Assembly (NCBI GenBank): GCA_020086605.1
Contig: JACBWW010000003.1
Location: 1,735,586-1,799,585 of the forward strand
Source: Lanius collurio
Taxonomy: Eukaryota > Chordata > Aves > Passeriformes > Laniidae
Direction of reading: 5' to 3'
DNA length: 64,000 bases
A program made the translations under genes and the position numbers. How positions within the stretch are numbered: position 1 is the first letter of the stretch; each line of letters starts with the position of its first letter. Below are positions 1 to 13,000 of the stretch, piece by piece. Under the pieces are notes generated by a model. That model saw only the letters and a list, made by a program, of their open reading frames with translations. It ran no database searches and was not told where the DNA came from.

Positions 1-2300
1 GTTTCCTTCTTTTAGGTCTGCTAATAAACTTCTTAGAGTCTTTTAAGTTTGTGCCTGCTGAGGTTAAATAAGTAAGAGATGATTTGAACTAAACCACTAC
101 AGCAAGGGAAGAGGTTCTACATTTGATATCAGTGTCATTTCAAATTTGCAATGAAACTGCTGTACTAAATCAAATTCCCTGATTTCTCACATTTTTTCTT
201 ACTTGGTGGATATTTAATAAATCCCTCAGCAATTTTGAGTGGGCAAATGCTACAACATGGAGGTATTTTTGGTTTGTTCCTTTTCCCCACCCTGCCCTTG
301 CAATGGTCTGTTCCCCAACAGCACAATTCTTGAATATTACCCTTACAGGAAAACTTCACAGCACCAGCAAAAAAATGACTAACATTTTCTGTAACACGTA
401 TTTCTGGGATTATTAGGGACGTTTCTGATGTACTCTGACCGTGGCAGTGATGCTCAAAGATGCCCCATCTCAAACTTCACCAACATCTCTCCCTGTTTGT
501 AGCCCTGAATAAATCACTTCACTCCTCATGCAGGAAACCTGCCTGTTTTCTTTTCCACCCAGAACCACCACCATACTGAGCAACCAGCAAAGCGAGTGGG
601 TTGGCATGAAAAGGAGGGAAGAGAAGCCTCTTAAATGGTGCCTTGCTCAAAAGGCACCTGTCAATAACTCCTTCTGGATTCTCAGAATCTTATTTATGGG
701 CCTGAGGATACCTGCGTCCTTTATTTTCTGGAAAAAAAATATCATAAACTGGGTGATGAAAGCATGTGCACCACAACTTTCTCATAAACTCTTACTGTAC
801 GAAATGCCACTTTTCTTTCTCTCCCATGTTTTTTCCTGTTCAGTCTGGCCTTCCCACTGGCACTACTACCAAGAAGTCAGAAATGTGGGTCCATTTTGAC
901 TTCATCTTTTGATGACCCAAATTCATATTTCCCCTAATGGCCTGTTCCAAAACACACCTGGGAGGTTCTTCTGTATTCTTGCTGAAGTTCCACCTTGTAC
1001 TTAAACTGGTGGCCAGAGGAAGGAGACAGGGCTGCCTCTGCAAACCCATTGTCTCACAATGCCCAGTAGAGAGGAGCACTTTGGCTTCTCCTCCCCTCTC
1101 TGGGGGCTGTGCCTACGTTTTCCCCAAGCAGTTGCCTCATGACAGTTGTATAATAGAGAGGCAGGAATATTCCCACATTTCACCTCCATGGGAGTGACTT
1201 ACCTGTTGGGTTACAGAGTCCTGCTCTGCTTCCCCTCCCACACTCAGTGAATCAGAAAATGCATGAAAAGTAGCTCAAAGTCACGTGTGGATACAGCCTC
1301 ACTGTGCTCGTGTCTCTCTTGCTGGCCCTGTGAGTCACAGATCATTTCCAGGTAAACCTCATGAGAAGGGAGGAACAAGCCTTCCCAGAGATTCCTACAC
1401 ACACCACCTCTTGTTTAGTCTCCCCTGCCTGAGTGATGCGTTAGACAGTGGGGAAAAACCGTGTTGGATCTCTCCAGGCAAAGGAGAGGGAAATAAACCA
1501 TCTCTTCCCTCACCATCTCATCTCTGGTGAAAGATCCAGCCTCCAGATAACAGAGATTGCTTCAACAGGACTGACTGTACCTATTTTAAAGGAAACCAGT
1601 GATTATGAGTTCATTTTGTGCAGGGCTTGGGTGTGCAGCTGACTGGCATGTAGCTACACAGACAGAGGGAACACCTTACCTGTGAAACCCAGCAGCGATG
1701 AGACATCCCTTCAGTCCTGAGCCACATACTCATCCATGAGGCAGCAATGCCTCCAAGCAGAACTGAGCACCTCATGAGCTTGAAGGTCAGGAATGCAACC
1801 ATCACCAGAAGACACATTAAACATGATATATGTTTTATTGGTTTAATTTCCAAGAAAGTTAAAAATCAGATGGAAGGAGACTTGCATAGCATAATCTCTA
1901 TAATTTATGAAGAATAATCACATCTTTTATGCAGTCCTTCATTTTGATTGAGTGTAATTTTGACAGAAAGACAACCTAAAATTTTTACCATACTTTGAAG
2001 GGCACAACAGAAAGTGTATAAATCATAAACAGTATTTGAAATATCTTAGTCATAGCAGAAAACACAGAGCTCAGAAACTTCTCCAAAAAAAGCTGATTTC
2101 TGTTTAGTGATTTCAGCCTCCTGGCTGTTATTAGAGCTTGAAAAAAATCACCATTTCTACCTTGAGATTTCAGAAGGAGCTAAGTCTCCCAGAGAATGGA
2201 ATGTGTCTGAATAATTCATTGCAAGTAAATAAGGATTTGGTTTTGAAATTTACAGAGGACTTTCCACATACAGCACTCTGGAAATACTGTATTAAGTACA

Positions 2301-2353
2301 TTTATTACCCATATAAGGCAAACATACATCTGCAATTACTCCAAAGATTTAAT
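2301..2353 (-). promoter_or_regulatory. Candidate MOCOS polyadenylation signals
   Basis: Reading downstream of the MOCOS stop on the minus strand, the first ATTAAA hexamer I see is at 2348-2353 and the first AATAAA at 2301-2306. Use of either would give a 3' UTR of about 1.5-1.6 kb. Hexamers are common in AT-rich DNA, so this is only a candidate. Confidence 0.3.
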
Positions 2354-3685
2354 TTTGCAGTAATTGGAGTATTTAGATCAAAGAGCCTGCATTCATATGT
2401 AATGGTCTTATTTTCTATATACTTGGAAGGTTAAGAAATAAAACCTTATAGACCATACACTTTTTCTGTATAGTGTGTCAGAGTGTTTATGCCCCTTTTA
2501 TATCTACAGTCCTTGGGTTGCACTATGTTAAATTTTTCTTCCTTTGAATTATTTTTTCACATTATAAGAGGGATGTTCTTTTTAAAAACTTACAGTGCGT
2601 GCCACTTAAAAGCAACTCTTCGTACTTCAAGATTTTCCGGAGAGTTTTGGCACTGAGAAGAATTTGTCTTCATTGATGGAAAGACATATCAGTACTGGTG
2701 GGAACACTCCACTTACTAGAAGGGAAATATTATCCTTTGTTGAGCTGAAAGATTCCTTATGTATCTTCCATCAATCTGAAGCATTGTGACATTTCCTATC
2801 ACTGTACCACAAGGATGTTCCTTCTGGGAAATGCACAGACCGTACTAATGAATACATTTATACATCACAGAAAATCTTTCTTTTCCCCTTGTAAAATGGC
2901 AAAATTATTCCGTATCTAATATTTCTAAGCCACAGCAGAGAGAATGTGTAATTGACTGTAAATAATAGGTCAAAATGACCAAGCATGACATTTTTAAAGT
3001 TCAAATCCTCTCATCCGTAGTTATCATACATTGCATTATGGATATTCACAAACAGTATTTGTCAAGCCACTGTGTACCAAAGTGACTTATTTTGTACTAA
3101 ATGCAATAACAAGTGAAACAGAGCTTGTTGAGGTTGCTTTCAATTTACTTTTCTAACTTCTGTGCCATTTTAAACAAATGACACAGTGGTGAGGTGAAAA
3201 GGACAGAGCAGAGCACCAGAGATCACCTGAAGGTCAGCATACAACAGGTCTCTTCATATTAAAACTGCCAGAGCTGAGCTGGCTTTCTACCCAACAAAGC
3301 AATGTTCTGCATAACAGAAAGGCAAAGAGTGAAGCAGTTAAGAGATTTAGGTACCAGGAAACTGCTTTTCAAGGTTCCAAAAAGCCTGCTCATTACAACC
3401 TCAGATAATTGACTATTAGAGAGATAAACCTCCTGCTTTTCAAAGAAGACATCAAGGAGCAGACCTTGGGCTCTGAAGTGGAAGGCTCAACTCTCAAAAC
3501 TGATTCTCAGTTTACATACATTTGAAAAACCTCTCTCTTTCAATGTATTTTATGGCAGATTGTAAGAAATAGATAATGTTTCTTTTCATTTCCATTACAA
3601 AGCTCTGCTGAGAGACTGTTCCAGCTGAAGTCAGTAAAACCAGTTCTTCAAAAGAACAAAAGAGAAAAAGAAAATATTGTACATT

Positions 3686-3703
3686 AAAAAAAAGGGGGGG
3701 GGN
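3686..3703. repeat. A8/G9 homopolymer junction followed by an N
   Basis: Eight A are followed by nine G and one undetermined base at 3703. On the MOCOS strand this is a C-run followed by a T-run in the presumed 3' UTR. The N suggests an unresolved homopolymer length. Confidence 0.9.
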
Positions 3704-3877
3704 AACCTAATCACAAGCAAAAACATGTAGGTGAGCTGCAATTATCAAGTTTTGCCATCTGATAACATTTACAGCAAACAGAAAATTACCAGAAGCAAAT
3801 AAGTGGAAGCTTTTTTCATTTTTTTTTAGTAACTGACTTTTCCCTGTAGTTGCATAAAAATTTCATCTCCAGAGAAT

Positions 3878-4024
3878 CTATCCTGAACATTTTTCTTCAC
3901 TGGATGTTGGAGGCTGAATTTCTGTATTCTCCTTCAGCACTGGAAGCACTTGACACCCAACTGATAAAATGTCTGAAAAGGATGAGCGCAAGGGCTGGTT
4001 CATCAGGTATATGCCAAAGTTTGT
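3878..4024 (-). CDS. MOCOS: MOCOS exon 15: terminal coding exon with stop
   Basis: The final exon begins after TTTTTCAG in phase 0 and reads 48 codons to TAG at 3878-3880. It encodes TNFGIYLMNQPLRSSF, then ILSVGCQVLPVLKEN and a variable tail ending EEKCSG. NFG-YLM and LSVG-QVLPVLKEN match the C-terminus of vertebrate MOCOS; the last 15 or so residues are poorly conserved in the family. Confidence 0.94.
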   Translation of the reverse strand, partial: TNFGIYLMNQPLRSSFSDILSVGCQVLPVLKENTEIQPPTSSEEKCSG

Positions 4025-7000
4025 CTGAAAAACAGTAAAATATTTATTAAGATGCAATGCATGTTAGGGTAATCAAATCTATAGAGGATCTTACAACCCA
4101 GATATGTTTAGAAGAACAATATTGCTTTAAGGATAAGGATGTACTATGTCCATGTAATTAAGAACATTCTTAACTCATTAGTTATAACAGACTGGTAAAC
4201 AAAAGCTAATGCCATGCTATTCAAGAAGAATAGCTTAAGTAAGTGGATAAATAACACATTATTTCATCATGAGCTCCATGGTATCATATATGTAATTTAC
4301 ACTCCCTCACAATCTTGTTATTTAATGACAGCTCAGGCTCCTTGACAAATGCAGTTAATGCATTGTCACAAACAATGGCTCAGCAGGATGGGAACACTGG
4401 TATGTTCCAACAGCGAGGCAGTCTTGCATCTTCTACCGAGAATTATTTGCTTTGTTAACAGAACTTTATTCTGCCATGCCTCTGAAAGTTTCCCTTCATT
4501 TGTTTTTAAGAATATTTTAGTATGCTTTACAGAAAATATTCAGAAAGTTTCTTTTATTATTGCTCCCACTTGTTAAGTGTTATTATCTGTGAACCCAACC
4601 TGCATAAATATTAGAAATGCTTAGAACATGTCTTTGTGATACTGAGTAATAAAGAAAAGAAGAATGGAATATCCACTTTGCCCACTGACCACGCTACCCT
4701 CACAGGCACCAAAAACCTGATGTGAGTGTCTGCATTCTTATGTGAGGTCTTGATCTCATGCAGTTGAATGTTACAGCTGTGGGTGGGATCTGGAAATGTC
4801 ATAGGAAGAGACTGGTGAGGTTTTGTGGTTTTGTTTTCCAGCCACGGAGAATTTAGTAATATGCAAGAAAAAGACTTGTCATCTCATGACAATATTTTCC
4901 AAAGAATTAGATAACAGTTAATAAAAAAAAAAAAGTAAAGTAGTAAAAAAAGGCACATTGAAGACCATATTAAATTGATAACTGATTTTTAGACCTCAGG
5001 AAGTCTGCTCTTTAAACTGAGGACCTTGGAAAACCTTGGAAACCCAATACTAATCTTCTTGTCTCTTTTTGCAGGTTTCAGAAAAAAGTATTTTGCTTTC
5101 ATAGACTACAGCCAAAACATACAAGGCCATTCTAAAGTGTAAAGTAAATAAAAAAGCAAATGAAATTACTTGAAAACAAAATTTTATTAGCTTTCTCTAT
5201 TTCCTGATTACATTTACCACCCTTGTTCAGATCAATGATCCTGAAATTGAGTGAATTACATTTAGAACAGGTTTAAAAAACAGTGGGTAAAAATAATTGC
5301 AATTCATCAAAAAAAAAAAGTGTCAGGTGAATTTAAGTGAGCATATTTCACAGCCTAAATATGAAGGCAGTATGTTTTCTTCCTATTCTTGCCCTGAATA
5401 ATTAAATAAAGATGCAGCAATGAGGTAACACAGAATAGCTTTTAGTCTTTGAAGAATTCATGAGAGGTGAGACTGAGACCTCCCAAATAAGAGGGAAGCT
5501 GTAAAGCAGAAATCTATCTAAACATGGCCTCAGACTCTGAATTTGGATCTTTCTGTTTCATTTGTAATCCTAAACATCACCGAGAAAAATGGGCCTTGGC
5601 TTAGGTATTTTTGGCTACCTCTGCTATTCCTTCATCTCACTGGCACACCATATGCAGAGGGCATGAGCTGGACCTATCAGACCTGTCCTATTGCTGGCAC
5701 TTTTTTGGGTACCAGTGCTATAATGGTGTCAACACTCAGTGGACACAGGGTACATCCTTATGATCAGGGTTCAATATTTAATGTTGAGGAATGACTGCAG
5801 CACTGTAAGACCCCAACTCTCTAACACAGCAGCTGTGTTGGATCAGCCATGATGCCATAATGGTATTAGTAACTGTTTTATTCAAAATATTAAAGTACAT
5901 AGTCTTTTTCTATTTTTGTTTTTCTCTCATCCATTGACAAGTTTCTCTATTGGCATAAATGTTGTATTCTTCAGCCTTGTGGGTAATAACCTGGATTCAC
6001 CTCCTATACCCTAGTGCAAACATGACAGTTGCCATGATTTTGTTTTTAAAAAATCAGGCAAGTATAAAAAAAAAATTGTAAAATTAATATTAGCTCATGA
6101 TAGCCCACATTTCAAATATGAAGGAATTTTATAATTCATCCATGTAAATGAGCTTGTTTTATGCATGAGAAGTTTTTATTTATAGTTACTGTATTGTCAT
6201 CTTGTTGTGTCTTAAAATGAGACTAAAATAAATCGGGGCAGATTGCTTACTCTGAAGAACTTAATTTATAAATTTTTGTTATTTAGCAGGTTTTTTTTTT
6301 TTTTATGCACCTTAAAACATTCAGTATTATTTAAGAAACTGCATGTCTGAATACATCTTGTCTTCACAAATTCTCAAATACTGTTTTAATGCTGTTCCTT
6401 AATATTTCCCTTCTCCAATTGGGCATCTAAAGTATCAGTGTTTTTTTCAGTGAGGAGTTTCAGTAATGTCTAAGGAGTTTTCAAGGTGATGATATACTGA
6501 TGCTACACATATTTTAGTACTAATACCTGTTTGGAATTGCTGACCTCTTTTTTTTTTTTTTTTTTTTTTGTGAATGTTAATAAAACCAAAATTTAGCCTG
6601 TGATTGCCAGCAGTGGATTTATCATTTTTAAAGTAAATTTCCCTGTTTCTTCAATAATTACAAATAATGACTCAGCAAGTACTGATAATAGCAATCACAT
6701 ACACATCCCTGCCAAGCAACCACAAAAGCTGCATCTGCCACTTCAGCTCTGTTTCCAGAGAAAGATAAAATGTAGAAATCAGCCCTTCTCACATTTCTGA
6801 TGAAAAATGAGGCTTTCAGATGCAGAGATTACATCCTGCAGAGTTATTACAGTGACCTGCATAATCTCTCCCTGCTGCTGCTACCTTTTCCTGACTTCAA
6901 GGGCATTTTATTCTGCATATAATCTCAGAACACACCAAGAACTGGGCAGGGAGTGCAGGACTGCAAGCTGTGTGGCTTTATCTAGCAGTAGAGTCTCCTC

Positions 7001-10000
7001 CCATCACTGTAAAATGTTACAGGGACAAAAAATTTAAAGCTTCTTAATTAGGAAAAAGCAGACCACTTCACTGCTGGGAGAAACAGAGAAAACATACATC
7101 TTCTTGCCAAGAGTGAATCATATGATAGTCATCACACTCACAGGAGGAGCTGTGAAATGCTGTCATTCTTGCATGTTGTTTCAAGTACATTTACTGGTTC
7201 ACCAGTAATAAGCTCTGCTCAGAAATTCACTGACAGGGAAATACCCTGTGTGCACTATTCCCTTCTGTAAGATACAAACCTGAGGGGCTACATGTGGCAA
7301 AGGCCTGAGGTGAGATGCCTTCGAGCTACAGCTCCCAAAGAATCAGTTCACACAGAAGAGAACTTGCTAGGAAAATACCCTGCTAGAATGTGTAACAAGC
7401 ACATAAATCATACTGCATGCTAATACTTAGCTTTGGATGGATGAGTTCTGGATTTAGCCCCCAGATGTAGCTCTCAGCTGCCATATTCCAGCAGATAAAT
7501 TTACCTGTCCAGGTCTGATCATTTATTCATACTATAACATAACGTCCCTTTCATCCAAAGATTTGGGACATGTAATTATTAAAACTGATTTTTTTTAATG
7601 CAAGAATGTTTTATTAGCTTTAGATTTACCAAAACTTAAAGCTTTAAAAATGGGAGAGTGAAAGTACTCACTTTTGACATTCTGATTTTTGATATTGGAA
7701 AAGGGAAATTTTTAAGTTGGTGGCAATAAAACCTCATATTGTTCTGTTGAAAATATCTGGACTATAGAATGCTTTCTTAAGAACTGATATTCCTTTGCTC
7801 TACCTTAAATAAATGCATTTTCCAGTTCAGCCACTAATGAGAAAAGAGAATCATATTATTTCAGAGATCTATTAATTACAACAATCACTGTTCTCAAATG
7901 TTCCAGATATTTGAATGAAAAGCATTGCAAACCCCTGCATTACTATGAAAATAATGATAATGATGCATCAGATATGATATTTGCTACCCTTGCTAATGTT
8001 TCAGTAAGCAATCCAAAGGCACAGCATCGAATTCTGCACGAAAAGAAGCTCTCCCACGGCATAATGAGATACATAAAGGAGGATCAACAGCCCCCAAGAA
8101 AAAACACAAGCCTTTTAGTGTATGAAGGCATGTTCAAACGTAATGGATTTCCCTTGATGTGCTGCTATCCATACAATTAGACCAGGGCAGACTGCTAATG
8201 CAGTAATTCCCTTTGCTACCTTGACAGCAAGTCTCTGCTTACAGCACTGCTGCAAATCTACCCACAGGGCTTCCTCTATCATTAGCGCTAAGGCATCTGC
8301 AAAACACCAAAGAGAGGCAAGAATTCAGTGCTCTCCCTTTGCCATCTATGTGTGTTTTGCATCAGGTGGTGAGGCATGTGAAACAGCATGTGGCCATTTG
8401 CTTAATGCATTTATCTAGTCTTTCCTAATCTCCTGCAGTAACAAAGAGCACTCTGTCACACAAGGAGAGCTCATCTCTCCAGGCAAAAATGACAGAAGTA
8501 ATCCTTAGTGAGTGTTTCCTCAGAAATCAGAGCTCAAGTTCACTTTGTAGAGGTGTTTGCATTTTATGTCAAACAATGGTATAAAAGGTTTCATAACAAG
8601 CAGCAGGCAAGGCCTCAGCACCATGCTTTACATTTATCAGGAAACATGCAAATTGCTTGTGTGGCTAGTTAGAGTAGCTGGTTCTGACTTTCAGCTGCAA
8701 TCCATCTATGCAAAGGCTCAGTCTTTCAATTTGAGTAAAAAAAAATTCTCAGAGTCTCAGAGGAATGGAGAAAAACAGGATTTCAGAAATAAATACTGAG
8801 CTACCTTTTACAAGCCTTACATTATTTAGCTCATTATTGAAGTTCATTGGCAGTGCTGCTATTTGGGCTACTTGTTTGATAAATTTCAGTGTAATTTTTT
8901 TCAGGTTGATGTTCTTGGAAAAAAACAAAACAAAATGGTAAATATTGATATCTGGCTCTCTTTTCTACGAGCAGTATCTTTAATGTTTTAGCAAATAACT
9001 AGCTACAGCAGCTTTTCAAAAAAGTGGGAAATTATCTTAAATCTTATTTTTCTGCAATAGTTGCTTTTGTAATTTGAATCAGATTATTGACAGATGGGAG
9101 AAAACTGCTAAATTCCTTCACAGAATCTGCATCTGATTAAAAAAAAAAAAAAAAAATGAAGTCCATTAGACTTCTCCTTAGCAGAAAAGCACCTGGTAGA
9201 GATATGAGTCACCAAAGGATTAGCTCTGCAATTTAACACAGTCACGTGAACTCGATGTTCTTTCTCTCTCCCCAGTGTGAGCCGTGAAAGCTTTGGATCA
9301 ATGTCTTCTGCTAGGTCTGCTGAGCACATTGAAAATGCCATAGTCCTTTCTGGGTGCTGCTCACTGATAATCAGCTGGTGCCCATCACCACTCGAGGTGA
9401 CCTGCAGGTGGGAAGACCCAGCCCAGGCAAAGCTACTAGTTCAAACTCTCCCTTTCAGCTGTCAGCTAAGCCAGAGGACTCACCCTTATGTAGAGCAGGG
9501 CATGCTCACAAGATCCCATCTGCCAGCCATGCTGAAGGCTGGGAACAATAAGGAAGGCTGAATGCCCCTGTGTTTGCAGCGTGAATACGGGCGCACAGCC
9601 CCCACGGCGATCAGCAGCGCCTGCCTCGCCTCGCCGGGCGGCTTTTATCCAGCGCCAGCTTCTTCTCGAGAGGCTGGATTGCTCTCTTTGCCTTAGTCCT
9701 GTTTGAACGAGTCACTTGGTTCCAGCAGTGTATCAAGAAAATCTCTTCACTGCTGAATTAATCAGAGTGAAAGAGGAGCTCATCTTTGCTGTGGGAAACG
9801 TGCAGAAGATGCTTTGTCTCGCCTGAGAATCTGTATCCCGAGTAAGGTTTTGTTGCCATTTTCTCCTTGAGCACAGAGTGCTTTCTCTTTACACAGGTTC
9901 AAAGTCGTAACTCAGCAAAACCCATGTGGGCAGAAAAAGTCCTCTGCATACAAAACCCCATGTGACAGCAGGGAGCACTCCTGCCCAGAGTGCCCAAATG

Positions 10001-13000
10001 TGCTCTGAACTGTCCCAAATGCTCCAGCTGTGGCTCACCATTACCGGCAAAGGGCTCCTGTCCTCAAGCTACCTACTGTGGCCAAAAGCTCATCTCCCAA
10101 AGATGATGTACTGTGGTGACCTGGAGCAGAGCCTGCTGTGCAACCCTAAGTCACCTCAGGTCAGGAGAAGCTGTGCCTCGACAGCCAGCCCTGCCTGTGC
10201 CTCTCCCCAGCTTACCGCACTGGGCTGGCTCCGACATGAAGCCAGAGGAGCTACCCACCAAGGATAGCAGCCAATGAAAAGAAAGGCCTTTGTTTGCTTA
10301 ATGAGTCACTGAGACAAATCAATTTATTATTATTTTTTTTTTTTTTGCAAACATTGAATGCAGTATTTGTAACTTGTTTGTGCATTGTCTGGGTGAATGA
10401 TTTTGAGCCTATTTGTTATTGCTCTGTGCCAGCACTGTGCCCGCTCTCTGGTGTTTGGTACTGGCGAGGCTCCCGAGTCCTGACTGCCTGAGACACTTTA
10501 ACAACAGAAGCTTAACCAACAGGAAGCAATGAATTTTGAAAAAGGATTTTCAGCTAAATAAATATCTATGATGAGATTTGTGGAGTTTCTGGGATGCCAT
10601 ACTGTCTAGCCATCATCCAAGCACTCTCAGTTTCAAGAAGCAATGCAACCTTAGGAAGCAGAACTTCAAATAAACACCTGTATTTCACACTTGCTCTCCA
10701 GTCATTTTCTTAAGCAATTACTCTCTACTTTGACTGTATTCACATCTGCTCTGTTTTTCCTGCTAACTAGTTTCCCAGGGTAAGAATAAAATGTAGTCTT
10801 AGAAGCCAATTGCATAATTCCAAACACTTTCAGATTTTTTCTGCATATTTCTTTTCTTAAAAGACATCAGTGCATCAGCTTGTGTTTTGAAGACCAAAAT
10901 AAACAAACTGTAAAGAAATACATACTGAATAGAAGCAAGCACAGTTGAAAATAATGCATATTAATAGTCCATTTCTGAATAAAAAACATACTGAGCATTT
11001 TATGGAAATAAATCATGTCATATCTGGGTTGTAAGTGCACCCTCTTTCTACAGAAAAAATTCAAATGGTAGCGATTAGCACAACAAGTTAACTGTGAATA
11101 TTCTCTCAGCAGATAAAGTCACTATATCTTTCATTACAGCTATTTTGAAGTACTGTACTTACCTTTCTACCTCTGGCAGAAGACAGGGACTGCAGAATTT
11201 CTTTGTTTCGTTCCCCAGACTGTTGATCAATGCAGATTATTTGACATCTGCTACATGGACCCACAACCTGAAATTTTAGTTAAAGAAAGTTCATGGCTGT
11301 TTATCAAAGCAGTACACTGAACAGTGCAAGATTCTGACCACAATAATATCTTAAACATATACCTTTTGCATACTTTTCCCGTGGTTTTTCAAGCTTTCAT
11401 TATGTAAAAGGTCAGGTCTGTTCACCTAATGTAGTAGGTCTACTTGCAAAAGCCTCACTGAATTTTTAAATCACTTTTTTCTTTTTTTAAGCAAAACTCT
11501 CTCAGAGACAGAATCTGAGAAACACCAGACATTTACATATTTGAATTTCCGGATGGCTTCCCTTCTTCTGTGGGTTAGCAGGGCTGCTTGCCCAAAGAAC
11601 TGAATAGAAAATTAAGCCAGTGCCTCAGGATTCAACCCAAGAAGGATTTCTGTGGTACTTTTTAGTGCAGCTGAAATGCACTATACCTTTCTTATTTGCA
11701 TGGTACTTCTAGATAATCAGAATGTAAAATATTTACGTATACAAGTTTATTAATCAGAAGAAATAACTCACCCTCTATCATCTATTACATATGATGTTAA
11801 CATCATATGTAATTGTTCTTAAAGTTAATGGTTGTTTGAACTAAGGTGTGTTGTTAAGGGTAAAAAAAACCTGCAACTATTTTATTCTTAGAGCTTTAAA
11901 ATGGAGGAGGACGACATATTGCACTTTCACTTAACACTACTTCCCTAGCTTTAGCAAGGCTCTACATTACAGAAATTAAGTCTTACAGTATCCCAGTATA
12001 CACATTCTACTTTGGTAAAATGTGTCATAAATGTCAAATAGGGCAAATAATTAAGCTCTACACTTCAAACATTCTATGTACTGATCTGAAGTGATATTTC
12101 AGGTTTTTGAGATGCATCTAGAACTGCTTGTATAACTCTTCAGTGTAATCATCAAGAACATACATCAGCTCTTTTAGAAAATTATTTTCCACAGCTTTAT
12201 TTTTTTTTATTAAAAGAACAAGACAGAGAAGGAAATATTTTTTCCCTGCTTTACTTTGTTCAACAGCTTCTACCATTTTCATGGCACCAAGGAGCATTAA
12301 CATAATTTCTACTGTTAGTATATTAGTATCTGAAGAAGGACTTAGCAGAGATAGGGAAAGACAATATAAGTTGCATAAGCTTTTCTATTTTTGCCTTGTA
12401 TTCCTAAAGTATATCAATGCCAGGAATCCCTATTCATTTTGCTGTTTCACAGTAACTTATCAACAGGATCCTCAGCTGAGCTCCCCAGTGTAACTCCAGC
12501 TTCCAAGAAGCTATATACACCAAGGATTTTGTCCTTTGTGTTCCTTGTTTCTTACTTATAGGAATTTTTCCTCAATTTTCTGTAAATCTTATTTCAGCTG
12601 ACTGATCAAAGTACACATAAGAAGAGAGCAGGTAAGTAATATGTTGTTCCACTCTTGCTGAAAAAGTTTCTTACAGTATGCTGACCAGAAAAAAATAGGG
12701 GTGATATCTATCACAACTTCTAGGTTTGACATCAGCATTTTTGTTGTTCACACCTTAATTATAATCTCTAAGAAAACAATGAATAAGCCACTTTTACATC
12801 CTAGGCAAAGCATCTTCAAATACATATTTCATACCTCAAGGTCAGACAAATTCAACAAAACAGGTAATACATGTGTGCATCATTCCCTTGGGTTTCACGT
12901 GTAGCTTCTAGAGATTCTTTGTTAAGAGTTTTTCTTAAAATAATGTCTTTGCAAACAAGGTCTGACTCTCCAGGATTTTCCTTAAAGCACAAGAGACATT

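Larger units (their letters stand above)
1..3877. other. MOCOS 3' UTR and downstream non-coding DNA
   Basis: The part nearest 3877 should be MOCOS 3' UTR; the rest is probably intergenic. In mammals FHOD3 lies downstream of MOCOS on the same strand, but I recognise no FHOD3 exon here. The open frames in the first 1.9 kb overlap on both strands and resemble nothing I know. A homopolymer junction and an N occur at 3686-3703. Confidence 0.6.
4025..11162 (-). other. MOCOS intron 14
   Basis: This 7.1-kb intron separates the last two coding exons. It contains homopolymers at 6291-6304 (T14), 6548-6569 (T22) and 9139-9156 (A18), and a CpG-rich block at 9579-9670 next to an open minus-strand frame. 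No exon of another gene is recognised. Confidence 0.85.

Noticed and set aside
1..2000. Possible exons of FHOD3, the expected downstream neighbour
   Set aside because: No formin or FHOD-type motif is visible on the minus strand; the gene probably begins beyond base 1.
9926..10267. 113-codon plus-strand frame in intron 14
   Set aside because: It is antisense to MOCOS in a GC-richer patch, with no domain or known similarity; high GC explains the scarcity of stops.
12118..12303. 61-codon Lys/Leu/Glu-rich minus-strand frame
   Set aside because: It lies in AT-rich intron DNA, where Lys-, Leu- and Asn-rich frames occur by chance, and has no recognisable motif.
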